DNA of 64,000 nucleotides from Actimicrobium sp047621665 (GTDB lineage Bacteria > Pseudomonadota > Gammaproteobacteria > Burkholderiales > Burkholderiaceae_D). The stretch spans positions 47,620 to 111,619 of the forward strand of contig JBLHMB010000005.1 of the NCBI GenBank assembly GCA_047621665.1, written 5' to 3'. Made by a program: the position numbers and the translations under genes. A model generated the notes under the pieces. It made no database searches. It worked only from the letters and a program-made list of their open reading frames with translations, and was not told where the DNA came from. Shown here piece after piece: positions 45,218-52,718 of this stretch; the first letter of the stretch is position 1; the number at the start of each line of letters is the position of its first letter.

Positions 45218-45928
45218 TCAAACACCTAATAACGCATTTAGCACAGGCATCTTCGCCTCGAGCTCCGATGACGCGATTGTTTCAACGATTTGTCCATGCT
45301 CCACTACATAAAACCGATCTGCCAATGGTGCAGCAAACCGGAAATTTTGTTCAACCATAATGATGGTGTAACCATTGGCCCGTAATGTTGTAATCATTCG
45401 GGCAAGCGCCTGAACAATTACTGGCGCAAGACCTTCTGAAATTTCATCCAGTAGCAATAGGCGGGCACCGGTGCGCAAAATCCGCGCAACGGCCAGCATT
45501 TGTTGTTCGCCACCGGACAACCGCGTACCCTGACTGAACCGACGCTCTTTCAAATTCGGAAACATCTCGTAGATTTCCGCAACTGACATTCCCTTTTCAG
45601 TAGTAGACACCACCGGCGGCAACAACAGATTTTCTTCAGCGGTCAACGAGGAAAAAATACCCCGCTCTTCCGGGCAATAACCAACGCCTAAATGGGCTAT
45701 CTTGTGGGTTGGAAGGCCGATAGATTCAACGCCATTAATTTTGATCGATCCCTTACGGTTACCAGTCAAACCCATGATCGCCCGCAGCGTTGTACTCCGG
45801 CCGGCGCCATTGCGCCCCAACAATGTCACTACTTCCCCTTTTTCAACAGTCAGATTGACGTCGTGCAAAATATGCGACTCGCCGTACCAGGCATGTAGAC
45901 CAGAAATTTCAAGTGCTTTGCTCGACAT
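45218..45928 (-). CDS. livF: ABC transporter ATPase (LivF)
   Basis: This 236-residue ATPase has the ABC signature RLSGGEQQMLAVARIL and Walker B LLLLDEISEGLAP. The Walker A reads GRNGAGRST, with Arg (CGG codon) where a Lys is normal. LivF and LivG form a heterodimer, so LivG could still hydrolyse. Its ATG overlaps the livG stop (TGATG). Confidence 0.93.
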   Translation of the reverse strand: MSSKALEISGLHAWYGESHILHDVNLTVEKGEVVTLLGRNGAGRSTTLRAIMGLTGNRKGSIKINGVESIGLPTHKIAHLGVGYCPEERGIFSSLTAEENLLLPPVVSTTEKGMSVAEIYEMFPNLKERRFSQGTRLSGGEQQMLAVARILRTGARLLLLDEISEGLAPVIVQALARMITTLRANGYTIIMVEQNFRFAAPLADRFYVVEHGQIVETIASSELEAKMPVLNALLGV

Positions 45929-46698
45929 CAGTGGGTTCCTTCCAGCGCGCTGGTCGTAGTACCCATGTAAGCTTCCATCACCAGTGGGTTATTCGAAACT
46001 TCCTGATAACTACCTTCAGCCAGCATTGCACCGCGCTGTAACACTGATATCCGGTCGCAGATACCGGCAACCACGTTCATGTTGTGTTCGACCATCAAGA
46101 TGGTTCGTCCCGCAGAGACTTTCTTAATCAGCGCAGTAACACGATCGACATCTTCATGACCCATCCCTTGGGTTGGCTCGTCGAGCAGCATCATTTCCGG
46201 ATCCATCGCCAGGGTGGTTGCGATTTCAAGGGCACGTTTGCGCCCGTAAGGTAGATCAACGGTAATAGTGTCCGCAAATTCGACCAGATCAACCTCAGAC
46301 AATAACGCCATAGCACGATCATTTAGCGACGACAAACTGCGCTCGCTTTTCCAGAAATGGAACGACGTACCAAGCATGCGTTGCAGCCCGATACGAACGT
46401 TTTCCATCACAGTTAGATGCGGAAAAACAGCAGAAATTTGAAACGAACGAATGATGCCTTGGCGGGCGATTTGCGCTGGCTTGGCTCTGGTAATGTCTTT
46501 GCCATTAAAGAGGATCTGACCGGAAGTTGGAATTAAAAACTTCGTCAGCAAATTAAAGCAAGTCGTCTTGCCAGCCCCGTTAGGTCCTATCAGCGCGTGG
46601 ATGTGACCACGTTGAACCCGCAGGTTCACAGCGTCAACTGCAGTGAATCCCTTGAACTCTTTGGTCAAGTTTTTTGTTTCTAAGATGACTTCAGTCAT
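45928..46698 (-). CDS. livG: ABC transporter ATPase (LivG)
   Basis: This protein has 256 residues from the ATG at 46698 (MTEVILETKNLTKEFKGF), with CCAGGAGACACG ahead. Walker A is intact (GPNGAGKTTCFNLLT); the signature is LPYGRKRALEIATTLA, with Walker B MMLLDEPTQGMGHED. The longer in-frame leader is not homologous. It drives import with LivF/H/M. It is 193 bases after the GMC dehydrogenase gene. Confidence 0.94.
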   Translation of the reverse strand: MTEVILETKNLTKEFKGFTAVDAVNLRVQRGHIHALIGPNGAGKTTCFNLLTKFLIPTSGQILFNGKDITRAKPAQIARQGIIRSFQISAVFPHLTVMENVRIGLQRMLGTSFHFWKSERSLSSLNDRAMALLSEVDLVEFADTITVDLPYGRKRALEIATTLAMDPEMMLLDEPTQGMGHEDVDRVTALIKKVSAGRTILMVEHNMNVVAGICDRISVLQRGAMLAEGSYQEVSNNPLVMEAYMGTTTSALEGTH

Positions 46699-46891
46699 CG
46701 TGTCTCCTGGTTGCTTGTTTTTTGTGCAGCGGCAGATTTTTAGTGATAGTACAAGCGAGAACCGGATCAAACAATACCGTACAACTACCACGCGAAATTT
46801 TCTTGATACTGCACTATTTGCGCAATCCAGTACTGACCCCGATCATAGCTTGTTCGCTACCAATCAGGTGCTAGAAAGCCGCTTCTAGGTG

Positions 46892-48523
46892 TTATCCCTC
46901 ATGGGCTGCGAGAATAAGTAATGCGGCGCGCTCTGCGATCATCACAGTTGGTGAATTGGTATTTCCTGACGTTATGGTCGGCATAATTGATGCATCAACG
47001 ACTCGTAGCCCGGTAACACCACGGACCCGCAGCTGGCTATCTACCACTGCCAGCGGATCCGATATGTTCCCCATTTTGCATGTACCTACAGGATGAAAAA
47101 TTGTCGTCGCGATGTCTCCTGCAGCACCGATCAGCTCTTCCTCCGAAATAAGTTGCGGCCCTGGTTTCAACTCTATCGCCGTGTGTTTTTTCAGCGACGG
47201 CGCATTAATGATGGAACGTGTCAAACGCTGCGCGTCGGCCGCAACATGCCTGTCTTCAGGCGTACTTAAATAATTCGGGGTTATTTTCGGCGCCTGCGCC
47301 GGATCTGCTGAAGCTATCCGCACATGACCGCGTGAGGTAGGTCGGAGGTTACACACACTTGCCGTAATTGCCGGAAAAGGATGCAACGGCTCGCCAAACT
47401 TTTCCAATGAAAGTGGTTGAACGTGGTACTGCAGATTTGGCGTCAACTGCGATGGATCAGAACGAGCGAACGCACCGAGTTGCGAAGGTGCCATAGACAT
47501 CGGCCCGGTCTGTGACAGTGCGTATTCAAGACCAATTTTCATCTTACCGAACCAACTATTGGCCATCGTATTTAAGGTCTTGGCATTCCTGACTTTAAAC
47601 ACCATTCGGATTTGCAAATGATCTTGCAAATTCTCGCCAACACCTGGCAAATCAATTAACGGCGCAATACCATTTTCCTGCATTAATGATGGTGCCCCAA
47701 TCCCGGACAATTGCAGTATTTGAGGTGACCCGATTGCACCAGCCGAGAGCACAGTTTCGCGCACCGATTCGGCTGTCCATGACTGACCATTGCCAACGAA
47801 TTCGACACCACGGCACCGTACTCCATCCACCCCTGTCTCCAGCTTCAGACGTTTTACCTGGCAGCCGGTCATGATATCGAGATTGCCCTGCTTGCCTGCA
47901 GTTTTCAGGAAAGCCTTGGCAGTACTAACGCGTACGCCACGACGCTGATTTACATCGAAATATGCAGATCCATTGTTGTCCCCCCGATTGAAATCGTCCG
48001 TTTTGGGAATTCCAACCTCGGCCGCAGCATCACGAAAAGCATCGAGTATTTCCCACGAGAGTCGTTGCTTCTCGACCCGCCACTCGCCGCCAGCACCATG
48101 AAATTCGGTACCGCCCAAGTAGTGATCTTCGCTTTTTTTAAAAAGCGGCAACACATTATTCCAACGCCATGCATCGTCACCGCAAGAACTAGCCCAATTA
48201 TCGTAATCCTGCGATTGACCACGCATGTAAATCATCCCGTTGATTGAGGACGATCCACCCAATACCTTGCCTCGCGGATAACCCAGACTGCGGCCATTTA
48301 AGCCCGCATCTGCCTCGGTCTTATACAACCAATCGGTGCGCGGATTGTTGATGCAATACAGGTAACCGACCGGGATGTGTATCCACAGATAGTCATCCTT
48401 ACCACCCGCCTCAAGCAACAGTACCCGTACAGCCGGGTCCTGCGATAACCGCTTCGCTAAAACGCAACCGGCAGACCCGGCGCCAATAATGATGTAGTCG
48501 TACTTGCCTGCAGATTGCGTCAT
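46892..48523 (-). CDS. GMC-family alcohol dehydrogenase (3-hydroxypropionate dehydrogenase HpdH-like)
   Basis: This 543-residue FAD enzyme starts at 48523 (MTQSAGKYDYIIIGAGSAG); the upstream in-frame extension is not family-like. FAD motif: GAGSAGCVLAKRLSQD; GMC signature around PRGKVLGGSSSINGMIYMRG; catalytic His in FHPVGTCKMG and the C-terminal NTNSPTVMIAERAA. Annotation pipelines usually name it choline dehydrogenase, but no betB or betaine gene is near. It is 16 bases behind mmsA. In Pseudomonas denitrificans and Cupriavidus a GMC enzyme (HpdH) beside mmsA and a divergent LysR gene oxidises 3-hydroxypropionate to malonate semialdehyde; the same gene set here makes that function likely. 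Confidence 0.85.
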   Translation of the reverse strand: MTQSAGKYDYIIIGAGSAGCVLAKRLSQDPAVRVLLLEAGGKDDYLWIHIPVGYLYCINNPRTDWLYKTEADAGLNGRSLGYPRGKVLGGSSSINGMIYMRGQSQDYDNWASSCGDDAWRWNNVLPLFKKSEDHYLGGTEFHGAGGEWRVEKQRLSWEILDAFRDAAAEVGIPKTDDFNRGDNNGSAYFDVNQRRGVRVSTAKAFLKTAGKQGNLDIMTGCQVKRLKLETGVDGVRCRGVEFVGNGQSWTAESVRETVLSAGAIGSPQILQLSGIGAPSLMQENGIAPLIDLPGVGENLQDHLQIRMVFKVRNAKTLNTMANSWFGKMKIGLEYALSQTGPMSMAPSQLGAFARSDPSQLTPNLQYHVQPLSLEKFGEPLHPFPAITASVCNLRPTSRGHVRIASADPAQAPKITPNYLSTPEDRHVAADAQRLTRSIINAPSLKKHTAIELKPGPQLISEEELIGAAGDIATTIFHPVGTCKMGNISDPLAVVDSQLRVRGVTGLRVVDASIMPTITSGNTNSPTVMIAERAALLILAAHEG

Positions 48524-48539
48524 AGTTATTCTCGTCCGG

Positions 48540-50057
48540 TTATTTCGCCACTGGCATTGTGAATTCAGCACCCTTATCGATCGTCTCCGGCCAACGCTGC
48601 ATGATGGATTTATAACGTGTGTAAAAACGCACACCTTCTTCGCCATAAGCATGCGTATCTCCAAACAGCGAACGCTTCCAGCCACCAAACGAATGCCACG
48701 CCATCGGCACAGGAATCGGGACATTAATACCAACCATGCCAACTTCAATACGACGCGAGAATTCACGTGCGGTATTGCCATCAGATGTGAACAAGGCTAC
48801 GCCATTCCCAAACTCATGACCGTTGATCAACTCAACTGCAGCCGCGAAGTCGGGGACACGCACAATGCACAACACGGGTCCGAAAATTTCTTCGTTGTGA
48901 ATTTTCATGCCTTGCTTAACATGGTCGAATAACGTACCGCCAAGGAAAAATCCATTTTCATGGCCAGGTACAGTCAGACCGCGACCATCAACCAACAGCG
49001 TCGCGCCTTCATCGATGCCGTCCTGAATATAGCCTTCGATTTTTGCTTTGTGGACACCCGTCACAACCGGACCCATTTCAGCAGCATCTTCCATCCCGTT
49101 CATAACTTTTAACGACTTGACACGAGGAATTAGAGCTTCCACCAACTTGTCAGCAACGGCACCAACTGCAACAGCAACTGAAATCGCCATGCAGCGCTCA
49201 CCCGCAGACCCGTATGCCGCTCCAATAAGTGCATCGACAGCAAGTTCAAGATTTGCATCGGGCATTACGACCAGATGGTTTTTTGCACCACCAAGTGCTT
49301 GCACTCGCAACGGATAAGTACCTTTGCGTTTTGCGCCTTCTGTATAAATGTATTCCGCAATCGGTGTCGATCCAACAAACGATACGGCTTTCACATCCGG
49401 ATGTTGAAGAAGCGCATCCACCGCTACCTTGTCACCCTGTACAACATTAAAAACACCTTTTGGCAAACCGGCTTGCTGAAACAAATCTGCCAACAGCATT
49501 GAAGCAGAAGGATCGCGCTCTGAAGGCTTCAAAATAAATGTATTACCAGTTGCAATTGCCATAGGCGCCATCCACAACGGCACCATGACTGGGAAATTGA
49601 ATGGCGTAATGCCTACTGTGACACCTAATGGTTGACGCATCTGCCAGTTATCGATGCCGCCGCCAATATTGTCGGAAAACTGCGTTTTCAGAAGTTGCGG
49701 CGCGCCACAGGCAAATTCAACGACTTCCAGACCACGGGTGACTTCTCCTTTGGCGTCCGAAAAGACTTTGCCATGCTCTCGCGTGATCGCCGCTGCCAAC
49801 GCATCGTGATTTTGCTCCATTAACTCTTTAAAACGCATCAAAATCCGGGCACGTTTCAACGGAGCCGTAGCGGCCCATGCAGGCGCAGCTGCATTTGCCG
49901 CAGCAACCGCCTGATTCACTTCCTCGACGCTGGCAAGAACAACTTGCGCAGCAACTGCACCAGTTGCCGGATTAAATACATCCTGGCGTCGGTCGCTAGT
50001 GGACTCAACGATACGACCGTTGATGAAATGTTGAATTACAGGAATGGACTGAGTCAT
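48540..50057 (-). CDS. mmsA: CoA-acylating methylmalonate/malonate-semialdehyde dehydrogenase
   Basis: This 505-residue aldehyde dehydrogenase converts (methyl)malonate semialdehyde to propionyl-CoA or acetyl-CoA, CO2 and NADH. Motifs: PFNFPVMVPLWMAPMAIATG, FVGSTPIAEYIY, and the nucleophile Cys in GSAGERCMAIS (near 287). The lack of the general-base Glu of ordinary ALDHs fits the CoA-acylating type. It is first gene of a probable mmsA-hpdH operon and divergent from a LysR gene. Myo-inositol or valine catabolism are alternatives but no matching genes are near. Confidence 0.93.
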   Translation of the reverse strand: MTQSIPVIQHFINGRIVESTSDRRQDVFNPATGAVAAQVVLASVEEVNQAVAAANAAAPAWAATAPLKRARILMRFKELMEQNHDALAAAITREHGKVFSDAKGEVTRGLEVVEFACGAPQLLKTQFSDNIGGGIDNWQMRQPLGVTVGITPFNFPVMVPLWMAPMAIATGNTFILKPSERDPSASMLLADLFQQAGLPKGVFNVVQGDKVAVDALLQHPDVKAVSFVGSTPIAEYIYTEGAKRKGTYPLRVQALGGAKNHLVVMPDANLELAVDALIGAAYGSAGERCMAISVAVAVGAVADKLVEALIPRVKSLKVMNGMEDAAEMGPVVTGVHKAKIEGYIQDGIDEGATLLVDGRGLTVPGHENGFFLGGTLFDHVKQGMKIHNEEIFGPVLCIVRVPDFAAAVELINGHEFGNGVALFTSDGNTAREFSRRIEVGMVGINVPIPVPMAWHSFGGWKRSLFGDTHAYGEEGVRFYTRYKSIMQRWPETIDKGAEFTMPVAK

Positions 50058-50103
50058 AACAAATCCTTGGGGAATTTAAAGTGAAAAATAGAATAAAGCC
50101 ATC

Positions 50104-50155
50104 TGGATGCAAAATCCAATGAGTTATGATCGTTTTCTCATAAGCGATACTTATG
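50104..50155. promoter_or_regulatory. Nested inverted repeats between mmsA and the LysR gene (probable operator)
   Basis: In the 106-base divergent gap are three perfect inverted repeats: TGGAT-N5-ATCCA at 50104-50118, TTATGA-N8-TCATAA at 50124-50143, and CATAAG-N5-CTTATG at 50139-50155, the last two overlapping. The middle one is of T-N11-A size as expected for LysR recognition and activation sites. The likely binder is the LysR protein at 50164. Confidence 0.6.
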
Positions 50156-50163
50156 GAAAAACA

Positions 50164-51039
50164 ATGGATTTTACTCAGCTCCGGGCATTTGTAACGATTG
50201 CAAAAGAAGGCAATATGACGCGTGCAGCGCAACAATTGCACCTGACCCAACCTGCTGTCAGCTTGCAGCTCAAAGCGCTACAAAAGTCACTGGGAGTCAT
50301 TTTGTTCAGCCGCTCACCCAGTGGCATGCAACTAACAAATGACGGTGAAAAATTACTACCGTTCGCAGAACGTGTATTGGTCGGTGTTACTGAATTTCAT
50401 CAAGGTGTACGAGCGCTGCAATCAAGCATTTCTGGCCCCCTCGCCATCGGTACCATTCTTGATCCGGAATTTACCCGCCTCGGCGCTTTCTTGAAAAGGT
50501 TGGTCGAAAGCTACCCCCTACTATCAACGCAATTGCGCCAGGGCATGTCGGGTAACGTACTGCAGCAGGTTCGAACCGGGGTACTTGATGCCGGTTACTA
50601 CCTCGGCATACCAACAAAAGAATTCCATTTTCAAATACTCACTTCATTTACTTACAACGTTGTTGCACCGCAAGGTTGGAAGACACGTGTTGCCGGTAAA
50701 GACTGGGACGCGCTCGCTACATTACCGTGGATCTGGGCTCCTCCAGAATCCGCGCACCATCGCCTACTTATCAAAAAGTTTTCTGAATATAAAACACTAC
50801 CAGAACGAGTCGCTTTGGTAGATCAGGAATCATCAATGCTCGATCTCGTTAAATCTGGTGTCGGTCTGTCACTTGTACGTGAATCGATCGCACTACATGA
50901 AGCACACGTGCATGGTTTAGTTATTGCAGACACCGTGAGCTTATCCACTGAACTCTCTTTCATTTCTTTACAAAACCGTAAAACCGAGCCAGCGATCGCC
51001 GCTGCATTTGATTTGCTGGCAAGTCTTTGGCATCAATAG
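50164..51039 (+). CDS. LysR-family regulator (HpdR-like, divergent from mmsA)
   Basis: This protein has 291 residues from ATG at 50164 (MDFTQLRAFVTIAKEGNMTR); the longer frame starts within the operator region. The HTH is MTRAAQQLHLTQPAVSLQLK; the effector domain fills the rest, with SGPLAIGTILDPEFTR near 95. The position suggests control of mmsA and the GMC gene in response to a C3 acid such as 3-hydroxypropionate; this is inferred from the known hpdR arrangement. Confidence 0.88.
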   Translation: MDFTQLRAFVTIAKEGNMTRAAQQLHLTQPAVSLQLKALQKSLGVILFSRSPSGMQLTNDGEKLLPFAERVLVGVTEFHQGVRALQSSISGPLAIGTILDPEFTRLGAFLKRLVESYPLLSTQLRQGMSGNVLQQVRTGVLDAGYYLGIPTKEFHFQILTSFTYNVVAPQGWKTRVAGKDWDALATLPWIWAPPESAHHRLLIKKFSEYKTLPERVALVDQESSMLDLVKSGVGLSLVRESIALHEAHVHGLVIADTVSLSTELSFISLQNRKTEPAIAAAFDLLASLWHQ

Positions 51040-51079
51040 CGGGACAGATGCCTCGAACCTGGTGCGAACGCTACAGTGC

Positions 51080-51300
51080 TGTGGATAAGCCTTTGAATAA
51101 CACGTGTGTTAATTGTGTACAACTACGAGGCTTGTTCATATCCTGAAAGTTATTCAGAACTTGTCCTGCTTTAAAAAGTACTTTGTTGGACTAGTTATCT
51201 TTATCCCAAGTGATTGATTCGATTGTAGATTACGGCCTTATCCACAGGAAAAGGGTTGCGTTAACTACTACTACTAAAGAGATATGTAAACCAATTAGAA
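51080..51300. other. Origin-like module, copy 1 (DnaA boxes + ACT-trinucleotide run)
   Basis: A minus-oriented DnaA box TGTGGATAA at 51080-51088 and a plus-oriented TTATCCACA at 51238-51246 flank conserved blocks CAGAACTTGTCCTGCTT (51155) and CTAGTTATCT (51191). After the second box come 17 bases with a short G-rich part, then ACT repeated four times (51264-51275) and AT-rich DNA with GATATGTAAA. The order box - spacer - ACT run - AT tract resembles the DnaA-box/DnaA-trio unwinding unit known from B. subtilis and other oriC regions, although the spacer is longer here. Confidence 0.65.
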
Positions 51301-51588
51301 CAAGACTAAAACCCGTTTAAAATTCAAGCAGCCATCAACATCCTCCCCTTTCTTAAAAAGAACTTTCACTCATCATTCGTTTGTAGGCTGTTTGTTAAAA
51401 ATCACATTTCTACGCGTAAGAAGGCCACCAGGCGAGCTATCTGCACTGGGGTATGGGGTGCAGGTAGAAAACCGCTTTTCAGGTCGCCTTGAGGTCTTAG
51501 AAGCCACGTAAGACAAAAAAACGTAGCCTTGCCCGAAACGGCAATTTCAATCATTTTTTGTTATTGAAAACTGTGTTGGTGACAAGTC

Positions 51589-51800
51589 TTTGGATAACCA
51601 GTGGATCAACTGTGGATAAGCAGGAAAATGTACGCTGTGTTTAAAGTTGTCCAGAACTTGTCCTGCTTAAAACCATAGTTTGTCAACCTAGTTATCTCTA
51701 CTCCAAGGTATTGATATGAAAGAAGAATAGTGACTTATCCACAGAATTGAGGATGTGTTAACAACTACTACTAAATAGATATATAAACCTTTAATTAAAA
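51589..51800. other. Origin-like module, copy 2 (DnaA boxes + ACT-trinucleotide run)
   Basis: This copy repeats copy 1 at an offset of 497 over its main blocks: CAGAACTTGTCCTGCTT at 51652, CTAGTTATCT at 51688, TTATCCACA at 51735-51743, and an ACT run (three units, 51764-51772) followed by AAATAGATATATAAA. The left part has a near-box TTTGGATAA (51589) and a perfect TGTGGATAA (51611-51619). The sequence between blocks has drifted while the blocks themselves are kept, which argues for function. Confidence 0.65.
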
Positions 51801-52718
51801 ACAGATTCAACAAGTTTTTAAAAAGTCGAACAACTTTAGTAAATTGAAAAAAGAAGGGGGGTATCAAACAAGGAAGGCATCTCAAGGCCATCTAGACGCG
51901 CTACAGGAAGCTTACAGAGGTAGTTCCTCAGGGGAGTGAGCAAATACACTTTTCGATCAACCAGTGGCTGTAAAATATTTTTAAATCTGGCAGTCTACGC
52001 ATTCAAGGAAAGTAGATGTCTCGCCTTCGCAGGTTCCCCGGAACAATGGTGCTCCTGCTAACTATTTGCTACCATTCGAGTACTTCTTCACGCTGCAGCT
52101 GGGCCCTCGTGTCCACTGCGGTGGCAACGTGGTAAAAACACCGTTACCAAGTGCTTTCATATCTGACGTGTGCTAGATGGCTCATACCGGAGCATGGTTG
52201 TTTTGTTTTTGGGTATTACAAAAATAAGGACGCAAAACAGCGCAAATAATTATTTTTAAAACAAGTTTTTATAAATAGTAATATTTCGATAATCCATTGC
52301 AATACATGGTCGATAAAATCTGGGTTGATGTTTTCAGCTTCGAAGAATTTGTCGTTTGAATGGGAGTGAGATTTAGTAGGAGACAGCGTGGCAATTTTCG
52401 GTTTTGGCACCACGATAGTGTTGACTGGTGCTTTGATATTACTGAGGACTAAATACAATTCTGCGACTCCGCCTTAACATCGCACGGTCGACTCAGAAAA
52501 CTTACGATGAAACGGATACCTTAAAGGTGACAGTTTTCGTTACCAGGGACGGTGAAGGTTTGATTGCATACCACGTCATTAATCAAAAAAAATTTCCTCG
52601 TAGGGTGCTTACAAGATGATTTAAAGCACTTGTGCGAGCATCACCACGGAAATCATCCGAAAACGATAGATATCGCCTGGACAGCTTTCCGGGATTGACT
52701 TTCTTTAACTCTGATAAT

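Larger units (their letters stand above)
51040..52718. other. 1.7-kb non-coding region holding two origin-like modules
   Basis: No convincing gene lies between the LysR gene and putA. Two diverged direct copies of a ~220-bp module are present (listed separately). The stretch 51,310-51,580 between them and 51,830-52,700 after them shows only weak reading frames (for example an 80-codon minus-strand frame at 52,216-52,458 without a Shine-Dalgarno) and a C/G-richer patch at 51,420-51,500. Confidence 0.6.

Noticed and set aside
52216..52458. 80-codon minus-strand reading frame
   Set aside because: AT-driven composition, no ribosome site and no family likeness.
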